A DNA stretch of 64,000 nucleotides from Paragonimus westermani. Taxonomy: Eukaryota; Platyhelminthes; Trematoda; Plagiorchiida; Troglotrematidae. A model generated the notes under the pieces. It saw only the letters and a list, made by a program, of their open reading frames with translations. It ran no database searches and was not told the DNA's origin. The position numbers were made by a program, and so were the translations under genes. Shown here one piece after another: positions 35,375-48,237 of this stretch. Location: positions 233,212 through 297,211 of the forward strand of contig QNGE01000271.1 in the NCBI GenBank assembly GCA_008508345.1, given 5' to 3'. The stretch's first letter is position 1. Each line of letters opens with the position of its first letter.

Positions 35375-35678
35375 CTGCCAGCAGGTTGTCATTGCCGGAG
35401 CTAGGTGACAAATCTTCGAGGCATAAACAAGCAGACAGTTTACAAATGTGCGACGATTTACAGTCGTAAAGCAATTTTATAGGAAGCCATAGAGAGAGAT
35501 TGCTCCGAGTCCATGCATCACTGATTAGCTCGTCAAAATCATGATGAAATGGAACATTGAGGGGAGCTTGTAAGACGCTCCTCACTAGTTTCCAACAGAT
35601 TTGATCTTGAAGACTCCTCGCCGTCGTTCTCTCATTTGGTTTATTATTGTATTTGAAGTAACTGTTCACTTTCATCAA
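35375..35678 (-). CDS. Candidate internal exon
   Basis: The acceptor GATCATTACAG ends at 35679, and the donor GTGTAACG follows CTGGCAG. 101 codons are open: LMKVNSYFKYNNKPNERTTA, SLQDQICWKLVRSVLQAPLN, FHHDFDELISDAWTRSNLSL and CKLSACLCLEDLSPSSGNDN. It enters in phase 0 and leaves in phase 1. Helical, soluble character; unrecognised. The frame continues a further 15 codons to a stop if the donor is not used. Confidence 0.45.
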
Positions 35679-36048
35679 CTGTAATGATCCTAGTCAATTT
35701 AGCTCAGAAATAGCAAAATTATTGGGAAAAAATTGACTGACCTCGAAGTCCGTTGCGAAATGTATTCATAGTTCTTCATGAAGCGCAGGCGGATGGAAAC
35801 GCTGCTCAACCCTGTTGCTGCTGTGGTCGCGGTGTTCACTTCAAAGTCACTTGTTATTCGAGTCATGTGGCATGTGGCATTCTACCTAGGCAATCTGAGG
35901 GCAGCGATTTGACGTGTATACATGTCAGCCATCCATCGGTTGTCTTGGTGACACCTCGCACATTTTGCATATACACGTTTCCAGTAGTCGCTTCGGGCCC
36001 CTCGTCTTCCTGGTGTTGAGACCTGCTCTTTAGTTCACGCGCGTACAT

Positions 36049-39000
36049 ATCGTGTTATGTTATTCAGAATCGAAAATGCGTGTTATACAACAATATGACA
36101 TTAACCCTGGTTAATACAGTAGACCTAGGTGAGTAGAGCAGCTGAGCACAACAAGGCATGCGTTACAGGTTGCTGAAAGGAGAATAAACAACCATTTATT
36201 GTTAGAACAAACAACTTTTGGTTCTTTAGGGATTGGTAGCTTTCACATCGAGGGTGTCTGTCGATTTAGCCTCAGTATTTGCTGCAGAACTAGACTGATC
36301 ACTTGCTTGTAACGGTCACAAGCTGTCTCCCTCCTCACATCTGTTACCCACTCATGATTTCTCCCAACCATCCTTCTCCACTAGCTCTCTCTTGTCTTCA
36401 TCAATCTGCTCACTCATTGGGTCCTAAGTGCAAATGACTGGTTCTCTCAACGTCTGTAAACAAATCAACGGGAACTCTGGATGCACAAACAAGACCTGCA
36501 AACCCCCGGCAGAACAGAACTAAATAAACAGTAGAAACGGTGAAGTTTGTGAATATCGTACCAAACATGATTGACATTACGTCTAAACGATTTTGAACCA
36601 AACACGCAGTAGTCTGCTTCTCGCTTTCCCCTTTCCTCTTGGGAACATCTTTTCTGTATCTGTCAAAATCTCATTTCGGCCACCCCTTGCCAAACGTGGG
36701 AAGCCCTGTGGCAGCTGGTTAAATGGTCTTTACCCAAGGGACAGACATTTGTCAAAGGTGTAGGCATCTGAGGCAAGACATACGGTGTGTGTGCGTGTGT
36801 TTACAGACGCAGCTTGAATGAACGGAGGAAGGAGGTAAGGTGGAGACGTGTCAGTTAATCTGTCGGTTCAAACTTGTCCTTTTTCATTCCGGATGGTCAG
36901 AACCAAACGTCGGCTAGTTACGTTTCACTGATTCTCCATCAGTCCGAATGTCTTTCAAGAGTTCGATTAACACACTACAAATGGTAGTCTTGGAGACGTT
37001 AGCTGATTTCTTTTGCTTGAAGTACACTTGTGGATAGATACTTTGAATTCACTAAGATTTGTGACCATGTTGACAGGCCAGGCCTGGAAAGGTGTGCCCT
37101 GACTATATGTGATCCCCTTTCTGGTAATAATCAACGTGTTCACCGTCACTGTCCCGACCTGTAGAGGTTACACATGTGGAACTGAACAATGCAAAATTGT
37201 GCTTACCTGCCAAAAATTGCGTTGGCGACTTGAAGTTAGTTAACCTGATTCGGGTGGAATTCACCTCATGCGTTTGGCAGCCATCTTCACTCGGAGGAAT
37301 TTGAAATCAAGCGCAGATGTTCATGCAACAGAAAGACGACATCGCAAAACGTTGACATTCCCAGTGAATCTAATCAGTCACTGACGTAAAAGCATCCATT
37401 TTTGTGGAATCTGCACGTATCAACAACAAGTAAACAAACCAACCAAAGTACTAGCAACGTTTCCCAAACTGATGAGACAATCATCGGAAAAGGACTGACT
37501 GACTGCGTGGACGATTTCTGTGTCTAGGTTTTCTGCTTAACACTGCTGCACTAGTTACTAGCAGAATCGGACTGCGGTTACGTAACGATAACCTGAGCAA
37601 CTCTACCGGGTCAACTAGGTGGCCATTTGATAGAACGTGTTTTGGCGACCTTTGGTTTAAGTGCGGTCAACGGGTATTGTTAACCCCTAGGGCTACACTG
37701 TCATACGTTGCTACAACAACCGAGGTGTTCTGTCAATACAAGTGCCACTCCAGCCGCGGCTGAACTGGTCACTTATGTGAGGAACATAGTGACTGTGTAC
37801 AATCACTTGGCAAGTCAACTCTCCAGTGCGTAACTGAATGCGTTATTCAGCATCCGAATGAATACATTGCAAAACTGAGGTATGTTTGCTAACCAAGTCT
37901 GGGTTAAATGGCCATCCCTGAAGTGTACTCACAGTTTTCTTTCATACTGCCACTTATTACATTCGTTGCCTTATTCTTGCCGTGAATATCTGTAAATCTT
38001 TCGAGATAGTTGTTACCCATCAGGGTCTTTTCACCATGTCTCTCCTCCTCGTCTGGTTACATATGGTTCTGACCAATTCTCATTAACAGACTGTCGCTGC
38101 GAAGCTGGAGTGTGTCGGAAGTAGTGTACGTTGCGAATAGATTTACGGTAAGCAGACATTTGTAAGGTTCCGTGTTGACATCAAGTAATTAGAATGTCTA
38201 AAATGACAACCACTTATTGACATACACCTTATAAGATACCGTCTAGTTTGGATGGATGGAAATCAGCTCACTGTAACATGCCATAAGATAACGTTCAACA
38301 ATAAGATTGGGATAAAAACTGCTCAACACTTTGGAAGAAAGACACAAAAATGCCTTGTAAGCATTCTCAAACATATCTCCGTCAACATGGAGTCCATTCT
38401 GTAGCTACCTTGTCAATGCATCAATAATTCACTTATTGGAAGTGAAACGAATTCTCTTCCGTACAGGCAAATACACGGCAGATAATTCAGCAGAATACAC
38501 AGGCTCACAATCTGGCCGGAAATTGAAATGCGTTAAAAATTAATCACAAAACATTGATGCAGTCAATCTGCTTGCCATGAAACCGATGAGCTGATTAGCA
38601 CACGAAAGATTTACATCAATCTGGTTTAATCGTTCATTCGCCATTTCTGTTTAGAGTTTGTAAGCTATTTACTGCTTTTACGACAACAACTGATGAAAGT
38701 AATCGGAGTTGCCGATATCTCCTGACATCTTCTATCTAAATTGAGGAAATGGATAAAAGTACCCCAGTGATTTAAACGATAGGAACAGATAGAAACGATA
38801 TTTTTTTGTGACAACCTTTAATGGCAAGCGATCAGGTAGGTTTTCCTATAAATCGGGAAGATAGTACGGACATACGAATCACAACTGATAGTTTCCACTT
38901 TGCTGAACGGCACTGTGTTCTTCACGTTGATTGACTAATGGCCATAAGAACATGAAAATCTTTGAAATCACCTCTCTCCGGGTGATCAAATTCTAAAGGG

Positions 39001-39417
39001 TTATCGGAACGTGGATTTGTTTTAGGCCATACCATATTTGTTGCAGAAGATTCACCTACTTGTACGGAGTCATCGTAAAAATCTGCAGTGCTGTCGGAGT
39101 GGCGTCCACAGTTACAGCAAAAACAGATGGCTTATTTCTAACTCTCCTCAACCACGGTATTATAAAGCAGCTCGAGTTGATCAATAATAACGGCACTGAC
39201 ACTGCGTTTTTGCATGTGATTCATCTAATTCTAATGCTCGTTAACCTCTCCATTTCGAGTTTAATATAAGCCTACTTCTTCCGCCTTCATCTTTCCACGT
39301 CTCATCCACTTAGCTGGCTATTAGCAAAATGATCGCTTGCGAGATGTCATAGCCAGTCAGCGTATATTTGAAGAGGCTCCTATTTGGATGCCAACAGCTA
39401 AATTAACAAAACCTTAC
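36049..39417. other. Unassigned, probably intronic
   Basis: No repeat family or domain was recognised. A short minus segment ending LFTDVERTSHLHLGPN (about 36460-36415) is bounded by a TTGTTTACAG acceptor and a GTGAGC donor, and may be a small exon. Confidence 0.35.
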
Positions 39418-39574
39418 CAAGAGCTCTGGTTGGTTAACACACCGTGAAAACCTAGTAGCGCCGGCACTCGCACGCAAAATTAGGAGAACAGATAGGGGTG
39501 CTTGCTGTAACAGTAAAACGTCGTTTACCAGTATGTGGGTCACGCGTTCATCTACACCGATTGTTACATCCGCT
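39418..39574 (-). CDS. Candidate internal exon
   Basis: The minus strand has a modest acceptor, AATTATCAG, ending at 39575 and a strong donor, GTAAGG, at 39417. The peptide reads ADVTIGVDERVTHILVNDVL, LLQQAPLSVLLILRASAGAT and CVNQPELL, ending in phase 0, which fits the phase-0 entry at 35678. It is hydrophobic in the middle. The family is unknown. The entry phase does not match the exit phase of the exon at 43300, so an exon between them is missing or one boundary is wrong. Confidence 0.35.
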
Positions 39575-39588
39575 CTGATAATTGACAT

Positions 39589-40919
39589 TGTGGCAGATTA
39601 CAGATAGTTGTTATCAATAGGGTCATTTGTGGTGGAAATCTACTCGATTCATCGCTAATCCAAACCCAGACACAACAGAAGATCTGACAAACGGCCAATC
39701 CAAATATCACGTTAAAGATGCAACATCAGGATTAGTCGAACGGTCTCAGTGTTGTGCCTTCCGTTATTCGGCAATTTACCTGTTGCGTATTCCACTAATT
39801 AACATACAGTTTATGACTTTGCATATGCTAATACGATCAGCCAATGATAGGCTGTGTTTTCCTTAATACTGTTGTACATCCATAAATTCGGCGTCCCAAC
39901 TCATGAATAACAACTGCTTACTGCTACCAGTACCAGGTCTTCGCCTTATTACTCGCATGGGAGATTTAAATTCAAGCACGATTTCTAGGGCTATTCGAAG
40001 CCCCTACTACCGAGTATCACATCACCCCACACCTCTTCTGTAAATATACATTTAGCTGTCTTCATCAGCCTTCAGATTTCCCTTTCCGTTCAACTTAGTT
40101 CTGTCAGAACCAGCAGCAGCCGAAACCGCAATACTGCTTTTATGGCAAAAGGTTTATAAAATGTGCAAGTAAGAAATGAACCTATTGCGTAATCTCACTG
40201 TCCTGGAGAAATTTGTGCACTGTTAACACTTGAGTAAGTTTTCGCAACTCATGTTCTGATTTTATCTACGATTAACTTCCACTTCATAACTCGCCCCATT
40301 AGCCATTAGCACCATTTTCTTGTCATTCTTGCTTCATCTGTCAATTCTGATCTCACAAAGTTGTTCATTGGCTCATATAATTGCTCGACCTAGGAGCAAA
40401 ATTTCACTATCTTATTTTCTAAAGATACCTTTGAATTGATAAAATTCTTGGAAAATGTTTCTGTGAGCGCGACAACACCGTTTTCTGTGGACACTGAATC
40501 ACTTTTTACCAATATCCTTTTACACTAAGCTGTCGATTTTTTGTGATTTCACTCTATCCATTTCAATTTCTCTCATATGTCTTCGAGAACTTATCTTTCG
40601 TACACAGAAAATATTATTCAAATTTGGTGGATTTCGTCTTAAGCAGATCGATGGAGTAGCTGAATGCAACCCTCTCAGTTCGACACTTGTCAACAATTTT
40701 CTAGGAATGATAGGCAGATCACTTTCAAACTATGTTGATTCAGCTGCATTCTAAAAATGTTACGTTGGTCATATTTTGATTTTCACTTACCGTGATCATT
40801 TCATCACGTGTTGTAATTGCATGAATTCCTTATCCTTCTTTTTCCGCTACTTTCGAAATGGAATATAATAATAACCTAGCCTTTTAGACATCGCACTCAC
40901 TCGACAGTCAGGCGGGACA
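39589..40919. other. Unassigned, probably intronic
   Basis: AT-rich, with no long frames and no recognised repeat. Confidence 0.4.
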
Positions 40920-41560
40920 TTGAGCCGCCCTGTCTTTCACAAATCCACTAAATGTGGCCAATACATCCACTTTACCAGGTTCGTACCAGTCGACTGTAAA
41001 CGCGGGTTCGTTAAAAAGTTAATCAATGAAGCCCGCCGAATTTGTGAGACTGATACATTGAATTTGGGAGTGCAATCCTTAACAAAAACGTCTTTTGCCA
41101 ATGGACGTCTACCAAGTTTTATCGGTATCCATAGCAAACCGAAACAAACCAAACCGACTGTGCACACTATCCCTAAAAGAAATGTTTTCACACAGTGGCC
41201 ATTTCGAAGGGATCACTTGACCAGCACATTTCGGTATGGGCTTCAATCCGCCTTGCCTCGAACTTATCCTTCAAACAAACTCTTACACTCAGCCAGGGGA
41301 ATATGTCTGAGTAAAGCCTAACCTTGTCTCTTTGACCATTCTGCCTCTCATATTGCCAATCGGTCCATTTGTACTTGCAGTGGCACTTGCACGGCAGACT
41401 GGATCGGTGTCGTCATCAACAAATATCGGAACATACCCCCAAGTGATTGATCAATTCTGTGGAACAAGGCATCACCACGGCTGAAAATAGTCAACGCAAC
41501 CTGTCATCCTCCATTACCAAACACATTCGGATGACTGACAACATAGTGAATTCACTCAAT
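40920..41560 (+). pseudogene. Penelope-like element, RT C-terminus and GIY-YIG endonuclease remnant
   Basis: The plus frame 40920-41321 reads KCGQYIHFTRFVPVDCKRGF, VKKLINEARRICETDTLNLG, PFRRDHLTSTFRYGLQSALP and SNKLLHSARGICL. This order is the region after the RT catalytic core in Penelope-like elements (YIHFxSFVPxxYKxGLV, RARxIC, PFxGDxxSxxL). After a frame change come ISEHTPK, stop, LINSVEQGITTAENSQR and SSITKHIR (about 41415-41530), the helical part of the GIY-YIG nuclease (ISEHIPKWL..SSITKHI). The N-terminal RT with YxDD is missing. It lies in a presumed intron, antisense to the inferred gene. Confidence 0.75.
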
Positions 41561-41859
41561 TCCTTCACTATATAATTACATAACTCAAACCTGAAGTTGT
41601 TGGCTGTCAGTGAAGCTCTATTGATCAAAATATCGAACATCACATGTGCTTGATAAAACACTTCTGATCCCATTCGACTGTTTGCTATTCACATTACTAT
41701 CAAATGCTTGAATGGATTGTATTCACTTAAGAGGCTGAAGAGATTAAGCCAAATGTCGACATTTCACAACACGTCTTTTTTCCGTTTTATTGAAGTGAGC
41801 AAAACCGATCCAGCGTTTCATAGATCTTTGATGAGTAGTCAGGGATTTGGTTTATTTTC

Positions 41860-42065
41860 AAGTTGACCATCACTCACATTTGATCGCAGCGTTCGCATTC
41901 AGATCGACTTTCCAGCCAGCCTCTTTCGCAAAGAAGCACTAGACTCGAGTTTCACTCTCATTAGAGCTCGTCAGTAGTGCATATCGTTGCCACGGCCGTG
42001 ATCTGAACTCCGGTCATTCCATCATGAGGCAACCGCTGCGCCATTGACCTCACATCAGGCACGAC
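41860..42065 (-). repeat. tRNA-derived SINE-like repeat, left arm of a foldback
   Basis: On the minus strand it reads GTCGTGCCTGATGTGAGGTC and TGGCGCAGCGGTTGCC (A box at 42043-42033). CTCATGATGGAATGACC and GGAGTTCAGATCACGG (B box at about 42010-42001) follow, and then about 130 bases of unique tail. It pairs with 42110-42310 at roughly 85-90 per cent identity by eye. The CTCATGA heptamer sits where the anticodon loop of a tRNA-Met-like ancestor would be; that is an inference. Confidence 0.7.
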
Positions 42066-42109
42066 CGAATCATCAAATCTGAACACTCAACTACTCTCGC
42101 CTGCGAGAT

Positions 42110-42310
42110 TGTGTCGTGCCTAATGTGAGGTTAATGGTGCGGTTACCTCATGATGGAATGGCCGGAGTTCAAATCTCGGCGGTGGCAAGGATATGCACTA
42201 CTGACGAGCTCTAATGAGAATGAAACTCGAGTCTAGTGCTTCTTTTCAAAAGAGGCCGACTGGAAGGTCTATCTGAATGCGAACGCTGCGATCAACTGTG
42301 AGTAATGTTC
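42110..42310 (+). repeat. tRNA-derived SINE-like repeat, right arm of a foldback
   Basis: Plus-strand copy of the same unit: TGTCGTGCCTAATGTGAGG, GGTTACCTCATGATGGAATG, CCGGAGTTCAAATCTCGGCG (B box at about 42166-42177). The tail follows: GGATATGCACTACTGACGAG, CTCGAGTCTAGTGCTTC, CGAACGCTGCGATCAACTGT. It is separated from the left arm by about 45 bases. Confidence 0.7.
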
Positions 42311-43299
42311 AACTTGAAAATTTCATAGATCTGTAATAGTGTCATGGTATACAAGTCGATAAAACACACAAACGAACCCCACTAGTAGAGCCAACAGATA
42401 GACACAGTGGAACACAACAAGAGCTGGGCGTTCTAGGTTGACTGTCAGAAACTGGTTGTCCTCAACTGTGAGATAGAGAACTCGTTCCCTAACACAACAA
42501 ACATTGGCTTGCTAGCAGATTACACTGTTACAAGAGCGCATGTAGACCAACACATTAAACTCATGAGTGTACCGAGTGTATCAGTAAGCGGTAAGTGTTG
42601 GCTTGGATATGATGTCGCCAGTTATGGCACATTATCCGAGCAGACCGTCATTGGTCAATTCACTTACTAGTGGACGCATCAACCTTTGTATAATTCTGTG
42701 ATATGTTTGGTCATCTAGCCGATTCAAGAGATATAGACCAGAGCAAAGTAAGGTTGTATTCGTTTTTCTTTCGATTTGCACACAACCTGTAGCGTGCATA
42801 TTTTGCACAACTATATGAATGGCTTACGACAGCATAATGCCCAAGGTTCAATTTTGACACTTACACAGTTTGAGAGTACACCCTAGATAAACATCAGGCT
42901 TTAGTGGATTTATCGGCCACTTATCTGGTAGTACCTTTCTAGCCCAAACCGAAGTGAGGTAAGGTCAAGTCTTTACTGAAGCATTTTGTTAGCGGTCGCA
43001 TTCTGCAATGAACACCTGGCTACAGTTGTCATACAAACGGATGTTCCAATCATCAGCATTTACTGATTTTATGAACACCTGATAAGTGAACAGGACCCAC
43101 TTGAAGCAGTTCCAATGAGCTACTGAAAAGAGGGATACTGGCGGCCAGTCTTACTGTTGTTGAATGTGAAGTGAAAATCAATACAACCATGCATCAAACG
43201 TTTCCAGTGGCACGAAGATTGCATTTAGATGAGTGAATCCCCTGTTCGGAACAGACGACTAGTAGAGAAAAATGACAGCATGACAACAAAGTTGCCTAC
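42311..43299. other. Unassigned, probably intronic
   Basis: No motif or repeat recognised. Confidence 0.35.
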
Positions 43300-43450
43300 C
43301 TGCTGACTGATGCTGCTTTCGGAAACTGTTTCACTTGCACGATGAGCACATTGCCATGGTGTATTCACCGGCGAGGGTCCTATGATATGGTCGAACAAGA
43401 AGTAGTCCATCGTTAGGTAGAATTTATAATGAAGCATTTCAGGAATGAAC
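43300..43450 (-). CDS. Candidate internal exon
   Basis: The acceptor CTATGATTCAAG ends at 43451 and the donor GTAGGC begins at 43299. The peptide is FIPEMLHYKFYLTMDYFLFD, HIIGPSPVNTPWQCAHRASE and TVSESSISQQ. One base at the start completes a codon, and the exit is phase 0. Family not recognised. Confidence 0.38.
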
Positions 43451-46400
43451 CTTGAATCATAGTAAGCAGCACAATCGCAAGTAAACTCATGTTACTCGGA
43501 GTGAGGAATCAAGGTTCATCACTGGAATTTCGATAAAAAGTTGTAAGTTTGGTAAGCAATGAAAACATCCGTTATGGTTTGCAAGGTAGCTGCCGATGCA
43601 CTTCTTTTCAACAATTTGTTTAGCTGGTGTTACGACGATAGCGGTTGAATTCGAGATGGTTCTATTGGCGAGTAAGCCAACTTGTCTCTACCTCTCTTAT
43701 TGGTATTAAGAGACAGCCACTGGCAGTTGAGCTAATCTGGACGCACCAGACCTAGCTTGTTTGATCTTGAAGTTTTTCTCCAGTATGTTCACTAAAACCT
43801 CAGCCTACCTCCTTTAGTCCTTTATTCTTAATTGAAGTAATATCTGTTCTTACATATGAACTGTCTATATAATTGACGACAGGTTTTTCGCCCCATCTGT
43901 TCCCCACGGAATTTCATGTTCAAACCTCGGATCTGATACGACCACTCTTCTTGACTAGTATAGGATTTACTTCAGCTAACCATTTGCTCAACCATCCCGA
44001 GCAGACCATGGCACAATGATATTCATCAAACGCCTTCATTTTACACTGGATATGGGATAGCTGGACGTAAGCACGAATGATGCAGTGTAAGCCACATGAA
44101 AAATGGAAACAGACACCGTTGGTTTCAGTCAATGTGACAGGCTACTCAGGGTATGGATACCACAAAACACGTGTATATCGGGGGCTGGTAATTTTTGTGT
44201 CCACCGTTTGTGAGCTGCTATCTTAAGGACGGTTGTGCACTAATTTTGTCAAATATACTAGACAGCCAACATGCAATCCTTCTTTATGCCATCTAGGCGA
44301 CTAAATTCATCCGGTAGGTGAATACCGTTGGTACTGTCTTATTCATTCTGTCTTCTCTGGTGAGAAATAATCCGAAAGCGGACCTTCGATCTGCACCTCT
44401 GCGAATGATGTGGACTGCAGCCCCTCTCTACTAGTCGAGCAGATAGGTATACGCTGATGTGTCCCTGGACCATACGCGTTGGGTTCCATTGAATTTCATT
44501 TATGTGACAGCACTGGATTGCCATAACCTGATTAAACGAGTTCAGTCGTTCTGTTTGAAAATACTCAATAATGAATGTCACTGACTAAGACATTGTCTTT
44601 CGTTCCGCATTTGGACATTAAATATCTTTAGGTACAGTATTCGTATCTTGTTGGAATTTCTATGGTATTAGCTTGAGTGACCAGGTTCAACGTCAATTTC
44701 TATAGCGACATCTTGCAGTTGAGTCGGACGCGCGCAGTTTTGTTCACAAAGTGTTCACAGAACAGATCAACAACAGCAATATTGCAGGATAAGCTTAAGC
44801 CTAATGCAGCTTGCGACTCTTCAGCAGGCAATGCCACTAAAACTGCGACATCTAGGAAACTGTCACACCGAGCTCTGTTGGTTAAAGGCCTGGCAATCAC
44901 AAGATATTTAACCCGTAGTCGCGAAGTTGAATCTGTAGGTCTTTTCTCAGTTGATCTGATTGTGACTGTTAGATAATTGTGTTCACTTGGGCCATGACTA
45001 CTATCGTTATTTTATAACTCAAACACACTTAGTTAAATGCCGTCCAGTTGATGAAGTTCTGAGTATGTAGAGAACTGAAGATCCTCCCTCAGATGATATA
45101 AAGCCTACTCTTGACCAAACTTATCAGAAAGGTGGAGGTGTTCAGTGTGGATTTGCTCCGAAATGAGCTGTTTTCTTTCTTCTCCTCTACTGATACCGAG
45201 TCGGTCCATATCTGGTGAGAAGTGGAATAGACGAATGAAGATTACGTCCAGGAGAAAATGAGAAATGATGGTTTACTGAGTAACTGGCATTTATCTTTGA
45301 CTATTTAGATGACCAACACAAAGAGGCAAATAACAATGAATTTGCTGATTCGAGTTCAGTGAGTGAGTTTGTAAAATGCTAGGCTGACCATAATGTGGAC
45401 TTAAGCTTAGAGATAGAAGAAAAAGAATGAGGAATCATGCGTTCCTGCAACAGATTTTAGTGTCAGTTAAGACGGTGACAACATGCACACATGTGAGGTG
45501 TGTAGCGCAGTTAAAAAAACTTTATAGAACAGACAGAGCAATGCGGGGAAAGTCTAAATCAAATGCAACTGGCAGTTAGTTGAATACTCTAGGAAAATAT
45601 TAATGAAACATTGTGGTGTACCCAGCAGTCGGTTTCAGTTACGAATTGTCTGACTGGTTCATTATAAGTTACCGGTTACCATATTTTCGTATTCACTCGT
45701 CCACTGTGAGTGTGCACCCTTATCTAGGGGGACCATTGAGTTGCAACGTGGTTGCTCCGGCTAATCTCTCTTCAGCCGCACTGCTCTGCTAAGGTGGTTC
45801 CCAGCATATGCCCCCATTACTCGCTTGAGGCGGTTTGTCTCAAGTGCGTCACACCTAGACTACCCGAAACCGGAGTGGATTTGCAACGGTTTGCCACCTG
45901 CCCCGAACCCCAGTAGTCCAACATTGAAAACTGCGATCGATCGGTCGATTAGTGTGGGTGTTTCCAGCCCTGTCCCCAGGTGTCAAGGTAGCCAACAGAC
46001 TGGTACTAGGATGGCTACCGCTCTACCACCGGAAACAAGGCTTGCCCGACCTATCTGGCCGTTCGGACCTCGACCACGGCCGAAGCCTATGCTAGACTGA
46101 GTGGATCGCTCATGTACTCACAGACAGAAGACCAGTTTGCCAGAGGTGTTGTCCGTGTGCATTCTGCGTCGTACGAACTCATCCTCACGTTCACTTCTCA
46201 CCATGTCCCCGCGTCCGCCCGAAAATTCGGGGCATGGAAGTTGGCTTTGTTTACTCCCTTCACCTGGTGGTTTTGTGAGAACAAACCAATCCGCTTCTGT
46301 CAAATTTACCCCCTGTGCAAATTAGCCGTTCACCGCTGAAGCCCAGAGAACCCCCTTGGGACATCTTGAAATGGCATATAGACACGCGAGTGTTATCGAG

Positions 46401-48145
46401 ACACCTCATCTATGAGAGGTACAGAAACTATCGCCGCTACACTTGATTATCCTGCAAATGAGTTGTCCATGCAGTTACTTTCACCGATGTGCAAATATGG
46501 TGCTGGAACGAATTTTACCGCAGACGTGTTTATCGTCTTCATTTGGCAATTCCGTAACACACTCACATGCAACCATTCCGCTGGGAATCGTAAAAATGAC
46601 TTGTCATAGACTGACGCTATCCCATTCCTTTCGACCAGTCTGGAAACCACACTTACACCTAAGAATAACTGTCTTATGTCTGTGGGTTTATATAACTTAC
46701 CCCACCAAGTATCCGACACGCGAGGCGCTGTGTATAGCTTAACCATTGCCTATGAACAGCTTTTTTGTTCTGATGCATACCGTCTGTTTTCCCGAAATTT
46801 TGTCATGTGGGTCTTTGCTAATTTTGTCTTTATGTGATAAATAATTTAGATTAGCGGAACTTTGAGAATTGGCCACGAATTAGCTGATATTTAGCTTCCA
46901 TTCAGGCGCTGCTAGTTTCTTTTTGGGTCACTTCCAAATATGGTGTACAGACAGAAAGAACCACTAGGTTATGAACAAACCACATACGGTGGTCCGCGAT
47001 CGCCAGCATCCTTTGTTTTCAGCTGCTTAAGTGCAGTCAGCTATACAGCCAAGATGCCCGACACGGAAAATCTTGGACTCTACCAGTGAACAAAAATTCA
47101 AACGGCTCGTTTTTGTCGTCTGTGTAAAGAAACGGACCGAGCTAACAGGTAACCGGCATACCCTTTTTTATTGCTTGGCACTCACCTCGGATGTGTGGGA
47201 CAGACAGGACCTATAAACGAACGTAAAAAGTAAACATTCCCTGTGACAACCCTAAATACGTGTCTTTTTTTACCGTACCTTTCATCTGAGTGACAATAAT
47301 GTTATCTGTAGTCCGATTACTTCGGCGAAATCGTAAAACCAGTCATCATGGCATGAATCGTATTTGGTGATTTTTAGATAGACAACAAGTCTACCGCCGC
47401 ACAGTCAGAGCTTTATGGTAAACTACAAGCATGCATGTCACAGTTAATTCATAAACAAAATTTCATGTCCACGTATCTTAGTTCGTCATCTTGCACAGCC
47501 GTCAATCGATTTCTCCGGATGAATTCAACTATAGAGGCCGCCCGATCAGTTGACCTGTGTACAACGGAAGTTGAACAGTCAAGCTGTTTGTTTAGTCTGC
47601 TGTCGACAAGCTATGGTACCACCACGATTAGCATGTCAGTAATTTCTGACTGACCTGCTGCACTTGCAAAGCATGGAGAGTGTGTTCGCATATGAACTCA
47701 ATCTGTTGTTAATGAACAATTCATTTGGTCGTTGACAATGATTACGTTAGATTTCTTGTCGACGGATCACACACTGGGCCTCGCATTCGTTTATACACAG
47801 GGCACTGACTAACGTAGTAACTGTGTCATGGGTTCGTGGTAAACACATTTGAATGGAAAGGACTTGCTTGATACTGAAGACGAGTTGGAAGGAAACATAA
47901 ACGCTGTACTCTGACAGATACCAACTGCCTTTTGACTATATCAGCTAACCCATATATCTTATAAAATCTCGTTAGATAATTGCGGTGAGGTTTTCAAACA
48001 ACTGGCTACTAAAGTTTTCATCCAGTCGCTGACGTTACTGATGGGTAAGTTGTAATACTTGTTGGTTGTTCGAAACAGAACTGGAATTAGAGCAGTCTCG
48101 TTTCACTTAAGAGTAGCACTAGTCATGCATTAAAACAAATATCAC
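43451..48145. other. Mostly unassigned intron-like DNA, with a GC-rich block at 45.7-46.35 kb
   Basis: Weak exon candidates on the minus strand are 44900-44700 (SFLDVAVLVALPAEES, CNIAVVDLFCEHFV) and 47554-47473 (STDRAASIVEFIRRNRLTAV), but their phases do not fit the neighbouring exons. The block 45700-46350 is clearly GC-richer and shows open frames on both strands, without a recognisable domain. Confidence 0.3.
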
Positions 48146-48237
48146 TTCCCATGGTAGATTTGCGTAGAGCAGACAAGAGGCACATACTATAAGAAGGTAT
48201 GTCTCGGGAGATTCCATTGAGTCCACACTGGTGTTTG
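48146..48237 (-). CDS. Candidate internal exon
   Basis: A strong acceptor, TTACTCGTCTGCAG, ends at 48238 and the donor GTGATA begins at 48145. The peptide is KHQCGLNGISRDIPSYSMCL, then LSALRKSTMG. It supplies one base to finish the codon left open by the exon at 49671, so the two are phase-compatible. Confidence 0.42.
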
